Translations under genes and position numbers: made by a program
The notes under the pieces: model-generated
The model's database searches: none
What the model was told of the DNA's origin: nothing
The model's input: the letters and a program-made list of their open reading frames with translations, nothing else
Part shown: positions 23,200-33,716 of the stretch, in pieces
Numbering within the stretch: the first letter of the stretch is position 1
Layout: each line of letters opens with the position of its first letter
NCBI RefSeq assembly: GCF_048771995.1
Contig: NC_133030.1
Span: forward strand, 15,343,501-15,407,500
Length of the DNA: 64,000 nt
Direction: 5' to 3'
Source of the DNA: Taeniopygia guttata
Lineage: Eukaryota; Chordata; Aves; Passeriformes; Estrildidae

Positions 23200-24330
23200 C
23201 AAGTTGGGCAAATCAGCAGAAGCAGGTGTAGTATATTTTCAGTACCAGTGGAGAAAAGCAGTTAGCTGCTGTTTTAATTCTCATTTCCAGTAATGAACTA
23301 TATAACATTCTGGCTGGCTAATGCAATTAGCATTGTCTCCTCCTCCTCTTACTTCCTCACTTTAAAAAAAAAAATAAAAAAGGAAACTCAAACCAGGAAT
23401 TTATTAAAGGCCAAGAATTATTGACCCTTTTTGCACTCTACGTAAAATCACTCTATTAACCTTCTGGATTGAGCCTTATGTAGAACAGTAATAAAAAATT
23501 TATACAAATATGTATCATGTTACAAGCTGAGACAGAAAACAATGTTTCCATTCTTCAAGCAATTAATTATTGTGATTAATGTATTCCCCCTTCTCTAAGC
23601 ACAATTCTGCCAGACAGAGTCAGCCCATTGACATATTGTAGAATTATAATGCATATCTAATTAAAGGTGACCTGAAAAGGCAGGGTGTTTAGCCTTCCCT
23701 GTCAGGACCAAGAAATTGTTAATCAGAAAGTGCTTGCTTTCCACACCACCCCACCCCTCCCTTTTTTTATTTTTGTGCTAATTTCAAATCTTCTCCCTGC
23801 ATCAGTGAGCAGATGAGATCTTCAGCCAGCTTTCATCTTTCAGAAAAATGAATAGTGCAGAAAGAACATTATCAAATGAGCTGTTGAAGAAGTCAGTGAA
23901 TATGTCATTGAGTGTGACTGCTTCCAGAATGAATTTAGATTTATCTCTGTTATCTCCTCTCTCCCGACTGACTCTCCACATTCTGTTTGCACTCAGCCCA
24001 CATGTCAAGCAGGGTGGGTCATAATGAATCATAAGGGACAGTTACTTGTAGAATGGTGACAGCTCCAATTGTGATACAACTTGTTCTGGAATTAAGTTTG
24101 TTAACATTATAAATTGTCTCATTTGACCAGAGGTTTAAACACCTAGAAGCTTTTATGCATGCAATTTCTTAAAGTATTTCTTTTCCATTAGGCAGCTGCT
24201 GCTTTACAGTATTCCACAAATGAAATTGTTTTATCACATCAATAGCTGCACAAAACAACTGTGACAAGAAGAAGACTGTTTTTACCCCCATTTTGCTAAC
24301 AAGTATCATTCAAATCAATAAACTCTGGCA
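23200..24330. promoter_or_regulatory. candidate conserved non-coding block (homeodomain-type sites)
   Basis: About 1.1 kb of high-complexity, repeat-free sequence has clustered TAAT-core motifs: ATGCAATTAG at 23321, AATTAATTATTGTGATTAAT near 23561, and ATGCATATCTAATTAAAG near 23649 (octamer-like plus homeodomain). It also contains an unusual C-rich patch (about 23742-23760). This composition is typical of developmental enhancers in gene deserts. Conservation cannot be tested here, so the call rests on composition alone. Confidence 0.25.
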
Positions 24331-25119
24331 ACTGGAAACACCAAGAGAAGATATTATTTAAATACAATTTTTAAACACATTTCCAAATCCATAGGCTGAT
24401 GCAAGCCAAGGAATTTTCATACTGTCCTGTTTGGTTTCTGTAGAAATAATCCACTGAGTTAATGACATCTTAAGTAGAAAACCAATAAATATTTTAGCTT
24501 TTCACAGCCAGTATTTTTTTCTATATACGATGCAAAGTTGTTGTCGTAAGATTTTTATTATTATTATTATTTTTTGCATCTGAAAGGAAATGGTATGATT
24601 AAATTGCAATGTTTCAACCACAGGGAAAAAAAGACTAATATTTCTTTTTCAGTTGTCAGTATTGTCATGTAACAGAATGTGAAATCAAAAAACCTGCAGA
24701 GTCAGCACACCTTCTGAAACATTTGTTGTATTCTGTAAACCCTTTTGGGTATTTGATTAGTTACTTCACAGTTGTGATCAGGCTTCACTAGGCTGGTCCT
24801 ACACAAACAATATGCCTTAGATGCTTTTCAGTTAAACAAAATTAAGTATTGTTACTGATGACCAAAAATATATTTTACACTTTATCAAAATCACCAGAAT
24901 ACCTGTTTTGTGCCCCTGATTTTTATTTGTTTTTAGATAATAAACCTCTTTCATGTTCAGAAGTTAGGGAAGTTTTGTTTCATTTCTTGTTGATTTTTCC
25001 AAGAGTCTGCTGTTTGTCAGGGGGGATTGGCATGTTTATAGATGTATATTTTCCCTCTGTGAAGGGAATTAGTGCATGTGTGCTTTCCTCTGGATTTTTG
25101 GGTGACTCATCTAAGAAGG
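24331..25119. other. unique AT-rich sequence, nothing recognised
   Basis: Only a short ATT microsatellite near 24555-24572 stands out. No gene signal was seen. Confidence 0.45.
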
Positions 25120-25760
25120 GGAAGAAGTTCCTGTGCAGCAGCAATTGCAGCCAGAGAAGAGAGGAGTGAGGATATGTGAGAGGGGCAGCCCTGTAGGCAC
25201 TCAGGTCAATGAAGGAGGAGGAGGAGATGCTCCTCCAGAAGATGTCAGATACAAGATGCTCCTCCAGGAGGTGCCAGATACAAGATTCCTTCCCCTGCAG
25301 CCCCTAGAGGACCCCAAGCCAGAGCAGGTGGATCCTGAAGGAGGCTGTGACCCCATGGGAAACACGTGTTGGAGCAGGAGGGAGAGGGGCAACATGAGAT
25401 GAAATTACTGCAGCCTAAATTTCCATCCCCTTGAGCTGCTGTGAGGGAAGGAGGCGGAGAAATTGGGAGTAAGGTTAAACTCGGGAAGAATGGATAGGTG
25501 GACAGTAGGTGTTTTCATGAGGAGGTTTTATTGCTCATTATCATAGTCTAATTTAAAAGGCAATAGATTAAATTAATTTCCCCAAGTGGACCCTGCTTTG
25601 CCCATGACAGTGACTGGTGATTGATCTCTCCCTGTCTCTTGCTCAATCCATGAGCCTTTCACTGTATTTTCCCTCCCCTGTCCAGCTGAGGAGGGAGAAT
25701 GATTAAATATCTTTGTGAGAACCTGACACCTTGCCAGAGAATTTGCCTGAAAAGACTTAC
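25120..25760 (+). mobile_element. old avian GC-rich interspersed repeat (likely LTR-retroelement-derived)
   Basis: The segment is distinctly GC-rich against its surroundings. It contains a series familiar from avian repeats: 'gtgcagcagcaattgcagcc' at 25133, repeated 'gatgctcctccag' units at 25227 and 25257, 'gagcaggtggatcctgaagg' at 25323, an 'attaaattaatttccccaag' block at 25567, and 'ctcccctgtccagctgagga' at 25673. The order matches a repeat seen in many bird transcripts. Assignment to a retroviral family is inference. The arginine/glutamate-rich open frame at 25133-25402 lies wholly inside it and is not a host gene. Confidence 0.6.
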
Positions 25761-26436
25761 TGAAAAAAACCTCAAATATTTTTAGCTTTGATTTTTTTTG
25801 TTTTGTTATTATGTCTGGATCTCAACACTTACATAATCGTGTTATTAATTAAAGGGTCACAGGCATATAAAAAAAGGTAATGAAAATTAAATTATAAACA
25901 GTGAATTAAAGAAGAGTAGAAATTAAAGCCCATCTTAAAGCCAGTGCAAGCTTTGGTCCTAAAATCTATCATGGTGATGGGAAAAATAGAAACTACTACA
26001 ATTTGAAAATATTACCATTTTGTTCACTAAAAGTATGATGTGTTTACAGTTCTCTCTGTTTTTAACTATTCCAACTGATATCAATATACTTTTTTTTTAT
26101 TAAAGGCTGTAGTCTCAAAAAAAATTTTACAACCTTTGAACAAGGAAGACACAAAGTCTTTGTTTGGGAAGTTCTATTTTGCAGAAGAGAAACTGAGGCT
26201 TGGGTCAAATAAGCAATTTTATAAAACACTTGGAGGAAATCCATGTTAGAATTGAGAGCTGAAATTCTTCCTCAACTCTATCCATTGCATTCATTAAAAA
26301 GAGATCTTTTCCTTCTGTCCTTCTCCTCCATGCTTCTGACTGTGAATAACTAAAACCCAACAAAATTAATTAGCAAGTTAAAGATACTGAACATTATTTG
26401 TCACAGTATTTCCAATCATATAGAGATACATAGGTA

Positions 26437-26443
<7 letters not shown>
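25761..26443. other. unique AT-rich sequence, nothing recognised
   Basis: No gene, repeat family or structure was recognised. Confidence 0.45.

Positions 26444-26485
<42 letters not shown>
26444..26485. repeat. (TA)n microsatellite, 42 nt
   Basis: 21 uninterrupted AT dinucleotides. They create short isoleucine/tyrosine open frames on both strands that are not genes. Confidence 0.95.
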
Positions 26486-26488
<3 letters not shown>

Positions 26489-29349
26489 GTATAATATACA
26501 TACATTGACCAGGCATTTCTGCCTGGTTTTTTGCTTTTGCTGGCTCTCTATTTGCCTGAGACACATTAGTGGTATTATTCTCAAGTTTTTGAGGATCTCT
26601 CTATTTCTGTATTTCAATAACTTTTCTCCCCAGGATATGTTCTAATATGTTTGAGGGATTAAGCTTTCTGAAGTATAAAGCAGAGTATAACCCTTAAGTC
26701 TTCACTGAGTTTACACTCAAGTAAGATTCCTCTTAATTTCAGTGGGATTTTTGCTTGATTAAGGACTAAAGATTTCAGGGTTCCATTGCCTCAGTCTCAG
26801 AAAATGTTGAATAAAAAGAGTTACCTTAGAAATAAAGCTTGCAGGTAGCAAACTATCACAAGCATTGGTAAATCCCAGAATTGGAGTGAAGTTGATAATT
26901 TGAATAGATCAGAGGACACCTAAATAGGATCAGGTGAGGCTGCAATTGTTTTGATGGTCTTCTGGTACAAATGATAAGTTTTACACAAATTATTTTGCCT
27001 GAACTGTCACAAGGCATGAAAATTAACCATTGCAGGATGGTGGCTTCTTTTTCTTGTAAGATATTTTTCTTGCATAATTATTGATAAGTAAAAAATAAAA
27101 TGTTTCCAAATAAGGAAACTGTTTCCAAGTAAGGGTAAGTTATACCCCTGCTGAAATAAAAAATGCACGGGTTATTTAAGTATAGAAAACTAGAAGTTAT
27201 GCCCCGGATGAAATAAAAAAAAATTGTAATTTTCCTTGTTGTGTGATGATGAATCTTCAGAATACTAACATAAACACAAGGAAATGCTGATATCTTACAT
27301 TGTGTTAAAAAACCACTACAGGGGAAATAAATATGAAGCAAATTCTTGGTGAAATGTTCCAATGTGTGCATATTGCACCCACAACACCTTTTAGCTAAAC
27401 TCCATTTGTCCTGTGCAGGAACTTGTTACCCAAATGATGGACCTGCACAGGTCAATGGGTGATTTCATGGAACATGAAACATGCACAGCTTCGGCTGTGT
27501 AATGCTGATTAAATCTGGGTTGGAGTCTCATTTCTTCCTGCAGTGTGTATTACTTTCATCTATCATCACATACCTTAAATCAGCACGGAATTAATGCAGG
27601 GAAGAACCTTAGGCAAAGACCAAGCCTTCCCAATGCTCTAAGCCTGGGAATCATCCCTTTGAATAGTTAGTGCATGCCAGTGGATACTTCAGCTCAGGTA
27701 CAAGGCAGTGGCTGATCAGAGCTTGCAGAGGCACCCAGCTCTGAATCAGCTCCTCTGATACTGGCAACAAAAACTGAGCAAGGAGGAGTGGGCTTTGGTT
27801 TCAGTTGTGTGCATAGATATCTCAGTAATTCTATCTAATTTAGAGAAGTCACTCCAGATTTACACCAGTGCTACTGAAAATCAAAATCTGGCCCATTGTC
27901 TTAGAAAAATACACCAAGTCAATATCAGTTCATTACGGAGAGGAAGAGAGAAAGGGAATGAGAGAGAAAACAAGGATTTCGTTAGCAATGCATTCTGTAG
28001 TATAAAAGATAAAAAGGAATATCCAATTAACACACCACTATAATTGCTTGCAGACATTCTTTTTTATTTAAAGATGAAATAGCTAAGAGTTCTCATCAAA
28101 ACTGGGGTCACAGCCTACATATTAAATGAAAGAAATTGATTGGGCTTTATTACACCCTGACTACTGCAAATGTGCCTCAATCACTGATTGCTATAAATTT
28201 ATTCTTATAAACTACTAATTGCCCAAGTCATAATGGTAACAATGGTATAATGAAATTATCTTGATCAAGCTGATGCACAAATTTTGCTTGACAACATGAG
28301 CAGTGTGAGAAAAAAGGAAAGAAGACATGCATACAAATACATAATGTTTCATTAAAATTAAAACCAATGTTAAAACAACTGTTCTCTGAAGTATACAAAG
28401 TTCTGTATTAGAAAGGCTTCCTTTAGAAAAATCATTTAAGAAGACAGGCATTTACATTTATAATAAAATGATCTTGCATTTTTTATTTGTCTTGAAAATT
28501 AATGACTTACTTAATCACATTTGATCAAAGGAGATAAGTTGATGTAGTCATGTGTTTCTGATTGCATTAAGCCTGATCCAGAGTGGCATGATGGATATTT
28601 AATAGTCTTGCTGTCCCTCTATATCTTGTCACCATTTCTTGATATGCATGGATACTGTAGAGTACACCACAGCACAAAACTGTACTTTTAATAGAACAGA
28701 CCAAGTTAGAAAAAGGAAATTCTGTTGGAGCTTACATGGTGGAGCTTTTAGAAGTAGGTTATCCACCATCAAAATATATTTATTTAAAAGACAAACATCT
28801 CAGGTAACTCTATATATAGATATATAGCTTGAGGTATCTTCTCCTTTTAAAAGTGCATTTTGCTTATGTGCTGCCTCTGTTAAAAGATCCTCCTAATACT
28901 AGATTTCAAGGACTATGCAGAGTGAAAGTGTGTAGAAACAAAGATAGCCATCCAGAAAATGTAGGAAATTTCTAGACGCTGGAATGCAGAGCATTGTGTA
29001 AAATGCATAAATTGGTGCTATTTATATTGGGCTAATAGCTGTTTCTACAAGTGTCAGCTGAGCCATTCATAGGGAATATTGGTATGTATGAGAAATTATT
29101 TCTGAGTAGTTCAAATGTGGTTCCAACTCTTTCCAAATAAATCTCACCAAAAATTTTATTTAAATTGATACGCAGTTCTTTCTCACCAGAGTATTTCTTC
29201 AGTATGAAACTGTCCTTCTTTTCATGAGCATGTCTTGCTTTCCTCTCTCAAAAAAACTTTTACACAGGGGTACAGTATTTTCATTCTTCAGAATGAATTG
29301 CTCCTAAAATTGCTGTATTTGAGGCAATCCTATAGGAACACAAAAAATT
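26486..29349. other. unique AT-rich sequence, one weak minus-strand exon candidate
   Basis: No repeat family was recognised. At 29187-29246 (minus) a 60-nt segment lies between a T-rich acceptor and a GTGAGA donor with one open frame, but it is too weak to call. Splice-like pairs at 27.58 kb contain stops in every frame. Confidence 0.45.
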
Positions 29350-29690
29350 TGGAGACAGCCAAGCTGAAAGGGATTTAGGAGGTCTTTTAGCTTAGCTGGC
29401 ATGCCCCACCCCACTTGGGCTGTGCATTTGCTAGGCTGCCCCACATTTTAAGTTTCCAACTACTTCAGTCTCTGTTTTTCCTATTGCCAGAAAGCTTTTC
29501 ACCAGTGGCTAATCTAAATCCTTTTTGCTGCAATTTATACTTAGTGACATTTGTTTCATGTGTAAGGACCGTGGAAAATGGTTTATTCCTCTAGTCTATG
29601 CAACATTTTTAGATCAGGGAGGTTTTGACTCTGCCTCTTTCCTCCTCTTTGCACATTCCACTCTTCTCACTTCCTTATTATTGGCCTTTA
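29350..29690 (-). mobile_element. ancient CR1 LINE relic
   Basis: The plus strand reads as the complement of an old CR1 3' region. An 'aggtcttttagcttagctgg' stretch (29371) leads, followed by 'ggctaatctaaatcc' and 'ttgctgcaatttatac' (29505-29545). These occupy the positions where old CR1 elements have 'taacctaaatc' and 'tgctgcaatttaa'. Divergence is high and the boundaries are approximate. Confidence 0.5.
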
Positions 29691-31216
29691 AGCCCTAATA
29701 TGACAAGAGCTGTTTTGAAGAGAAATATATCTGTATTTGGGGAAACATACAGGAGTTTAGGACAGAAATATCAAAAAAATTCAGCCTCTTAGGAATAAAT
29801 TATCTCCAGGAGAGCACACCTACAGCACCTAGTAGGGCAGGGGTGGGGGAGTAATCCAGGAACAGCCATTTCTCACCCCTATATTCATAATTCTGGGCAA
29901 CAATATTTTTCTGAGACATATTTGTGTGTTTAGTGAGGTATTGGCATTCTGCTGTGGTGTTAGTAGCGCTGCAGATAGGATTTGTTTTTTCTAGATTTCT
30001 ATATTATTATTATTATTTAATGCTTTATTTTTATTTAGAATTAAATTCAGTTAGCATTTTCTGCAACACTGTTAGATTCTCTAAAAAAAAAAAAAAAAGG
30101 CAACATTTTTCACACCTGGAAGATATTTTTTAAATTGTATTTTATTTTACTCAATTTAATTTTTTCTTGTGTTGTTGATTTTAGTTGTTGGTTTTGGGTG
30201 GACTTGTCCTAAGACTGGCTAGCTTTTGAAAAGGTCTGTGCTTCTACAAGTGGGCATGTTTATAGATTCAGGCTATATATATGAAAAAGAAACTGGCCTG
30301 AACAGGATGGGACTAAAAAATCACAAATGCCAAAACATATGTCAGAGAACAAGAAATAGTGTAACAATATTTACAAGAGTATGGTGGAGTTTTTAATCCA
30401 TTATCTAAGGTGAGGGAGTTTCTTAGTATTGTTAATGTAGTCAGTAAATGGTACCTGGAATGGCATTTTGTGCAATATCCTTATTATTTCTGGAATGTGT
30501 ACAACAAGAATGCCTAAGTTGAGTTTTTAAAATGGCTTGTTCACATAATGCTGTAACACTTGTTGTCTGTTGTACTCCTCCATTCCTTTATCCATCTATC
30601 TCTGTATCTATCGTGAAATGACAATTCTAACTTACTTTAAACTCTCCAAAGGTATATTCTTAAATTTTAATGTTGGAAAAGCTTCATGACGAGCTGGTAC
30701 TTCAGCTTAATGTGGTATAGCTTCTGACAGCTGCCTCTGTAAGAAAAACAGAGGATGACTGCATTACTGTCACTTTCTGTCACATTCTGGTTGCCAAACC
30801 CTTGCAGGGATGATGACAGTGAACCACACAAGAGTGACAAAGGGAGTCAAAGCTGTGATTTTGAATAAGGAAGAGTGGACACTTGAATTGCATTTTGTTC
30901 GTGCCATTCATTCTGTTCTACTTGTGGACTCTGTGGCATGGTGCTTGCTCCCATTTTTTAAATTATTTGTTCTTTGGGACTTTCACCTGCTTTTGGCACT
31001 CTCAAAACTCCCAAAAAATAACTGTTAACAATCCCAGCATAGGTCAGAGTATGAACAGAAAAATAGTTGTAACTGTGGAATGTACTTGGAGGAAAAGGCA
31101 AACCCATGGGCATGATGCCCTCTGAAATTGACTGGGAAGCAGTTTGTATTTTTAGGTGCAAGAAAAATATGACCTTTTTTTCAAGACAAAAAATGACATA
31201 TTAAATTAACACCATT
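29691..31216. other. unique sequence, nothing recognised
   Basis: No gene seen. There is a 16-nt A-run near 30083 and a T/G-rich patch at about 30165-30205. Confidence 0.45.
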
Positions 31217-31244
31217 CCCCCCTGCCACCCCACCCCCTCCCCCC
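31217..31244 (-). other. canonical G-quadruplex motif on the minus strand
   Basis: Four C-runs on the plus strand (31217-31222, 31228-31231, 31233-31237, 31239-31244) are separated by loops of 5, 1 and 1 nt. The minus strand therefore satisfies the G3+N1-7 rule with short loops, predicting a stable quadruplex. Confidence 0.8.
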
Positions 31245-31633
31245 GCAAACGAATTTCCATATCTTCATTTAACCCAAAGAGTATTTGCTGGATGCATTTC
31301 TAAATAAAAGAGTCAGTAACTTCTGTGTGTTAGATTTAAAAATTGCTGTAAGTGCCCTTTGAACACAGCACCATTGTCCAGGCTTTCCCACTGTACCATG
31401 GCAAAGCTGCAGAGCAAAGGCACAGAATCCTCACAGGGACAGGTTTAACCAGCAGCCTGATGTCCTCCTTGGGGGTCTTGTGAGGGGGATTGATCCAGGA
31501 CAGCCTCAGCCTTATTGCTCCTAGTCCCTAGGGAGCAGCACCCTGGCTGAATTTCCAGCAGTGTCTCAGGCAGCATCCTGTGATGACCCAGGACAGGAGG
31601 GTCACAGATTTCTGCAGAGTTTTCCAGGATTTT
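31245..31633. other. moderately GC-rich unique sequence
   Basis: 31370-31630 is richer in G+C than its flanks but shows no recognised repeat, exon or CpG island. Confidence 0.4.
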
Positions 31634-31960
31634 TCCTTCCAGTACTGGAAGGGAGCCAACAGAAATGAAGGAAAAAGACTATTTGCAAAAGCATGTAGTG
31701 ACAGGATATTTCTGATGTCATGGCTTCAAACTGAAAGAGAGTAGATTTAGATTAGATATTGGGGAAAAATATTCTTTATTGTGATGTTCATGAGATACTG
31801 GAAGATGTTGCCCAGAGAAGTTGGGGATACCTCAACCATGGAAGTATTCAAGGCCAGGCTGGGTGGAACGCTGGTGGAAGGTGTCCCTGCTCATGGCAGG
31901 GGCTTGGAACTGGATGATCTTTAAGTTCCCTACTAAAGCAGGCCATTCTATGATCTATGA
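31634..31960 (+). mobile_element. CR1 LINE, 5'-truncated, plus strand
   Basis: The sequence follows the avian CR1 consensus from the C-terminal part of ORF2 through the 3' UTR. It runs 'ccttccagtactggaaggga', then 'gtagatttagattagatatt' (31741), then 'gttgcccagagaagttgggg' (31807). It ends with 'aggtgtccctgctcatgg' and a terminal 'ccattctatgatctatga' at 31943-31960. About 327 bp remain, and small indels and stops break the frame. The terminal ATTCTATG repeat is the normal CR1 3' end. Confidence 0.9.
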
Positions 31961-33074
31961 AACAACCTGGTTTTACTTATTAGTTTTTTTTGTATTGAAG
32001 CTTAATAGTGTGACACTGCTTCAGTTTGAAAGTAACTGCAAATTTCTCTAAGTGCCAGTAATGGCCAAGATTAAGGCCGGGATCCAGATGAAAGAAGTCC
32101 AAAGGATGCAGTGAAATTCTCTTGCCTGACTGCATTTCTATTATTTCCCCAGTGGCTTCTACTCCCTGCCTTTTACACCAGTTCTTGACCCTACAGCTGC
32201 GATGATGGGGCTGGGTAGGTGATGATGACACACACACACATAGATATATATGAGGTTTCTGTGATTTGCAGACATTAAACTCAAGCTATAAGAAAGCTCT
32301 GTGCATAGTGTTAACCATTTTATGGAGAGATAAGTCAGGATGGACTGGGTGGGAATGAAAAATAAATCAGTGGGCAAATACTGTGACTAGTAATAGGAAA
32401 CGAAAACTAGTTTGATAGTTATTTTCCACATTATCTGCTCCAAAATAGCATTATTACTTCAGTACTCTTTCAAATGTTAATAAGAGTTGTTTCCTGTGGC
32501 TGATTTACTAAGTATCTATGAGCATATGGCTCTACTAAATCCACTGTATGTTTTGTCTTTTATGTCATTGTTCTTCAAAGAGGAGATTCCTGGATGTTCT
32601 CTGGTATCATCAGCTGAAATGTGCTGCAGCAGCCACAGGAGAGAATGCTGTGACAGCCTGGAAAACAGTGTTGTTTATGTTTCAAGTTCCATTAGGAATG
32701 AGATGTTTTAGAAATCATATCAACTGTGGTATTTCAAATTCTGGGAAATGTTTTCCAAAGGCCTTGCACTGGGAGGTAATGAAAGATTTGTTTAGTTTGC
32801 TTAGTTTTGAGCTAGAGAGAATTTTATAATGTTTAAAGTGGAGCCTAGGTGACCCACAGGTCCAATCCAGCTTGCTTGGTGTGTTCCTAGTTCTAGAGCA
32901 GCATTCAAATATCTTTAGAAGCAAGCCTTTCCTGAAAATATTCCTGGATATTTGTTTTAGTAAACTACTGGCTTTTTTTTCCAACAGTGTAGATTCAGAG
33001 TTTTGTTTTGTATTCCTAGAAAGGACACCTATAGTGCTGACAGAGTTCCATGGAAACTTTGTACATGAGGGACA
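31961..33074. other. unique sequence, nothing recognised
   Basis: A short (CA)n/(TA)n patch lies at about 32228-32250. Overlapping open frames at 32.5-32.8 kb have no domain or splice support. Confidence 0.45.
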
Positions 33075-33716
33075 TTTTCCTTTTTCCCTTTTCCCTTTTC
33101 CCTTTTTGTGCCTTTTCCTTCCCACTTTCCTTCCCCTCTATTTCTTTTCTCTCTTCCCCTTGTGCATGATGGGCATTTTCCTTTCCTTTCCTTTCCTTTC
33201 CTTTCCTTTCCTTTCCTTTCCTTTCCTTTCCTTTCCTTTCCTTTCCTTTCCTTTCCTTTCCTTTCCTTTCCTTTCCTTTCCTTTCCTTTCCTTTCCTTTC
33301 CTTTCCTTTCCTTTCCTTTCCTTTCCTTTCCTTTCCTTTCCTCTTTCCTCTTTCCTCTTTCCTCTTTCCTCTTTCCTCTTTCCTCTTTCCTCTTTCCTCT
33401 TTCCTCTTTCCTCTTTCCTCTTTCCTCTTTCCTCTTTCCTCTTTCCTCTTTCCTCTTTCCTCTTTCCTCTTTCCTCTTTCCTCTTTCCTCTTTCCTCTTT
33501 CCTCTTTCCTCTTTCCTCTTTCCTCTTTCCTCTTTCCTCTTTCCTCTTTTCCCTTTTTTCCCTTTTTTCCCCTTTTTCCCCTTTTTCTTTTTTTTCCTTT
33601 TTCCCTTTTTCCTTTCCTTTTTCTTTTTTTCCTTTCCTTTTTCTTTTTTTCCTTTCCTTTTTCTTTTTTTTCCTCCCTTTTTCCTTTCCTTCTTCCCTCC
33701 TTCTTTCCATTTTTAA
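33075..33716 (+). repeat. 640-bp polypyrimidine array: CTTTC pentamers then CTCTTTC heptamers
   Basis: After short TTTTCCC-type units (33078-33105) and a mixed stretch, 33181-33340 is 32 perfect copies of CTTTC. It switches without a break to 29 perfect copies of CTCTTTC (33341-33543) and then decays into irregular T/C sequence. Because neither unit contains stops, all frames stay open on both strands. The resulting 288-, 202- and 198-codon frames (phenylalanine/proline/leucine/serine, or lysine/arginine/glutamate on the minus strand) are not genes. The strand asymmetry predicts triplex (H-DNA) formation. Confidence 0.97.

Noticed and set aside
27581..27650. Minus-strand segment before a strong GTATGTGAT donor
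   Set aside because: Stops in every frame tested, so not a coding exon.
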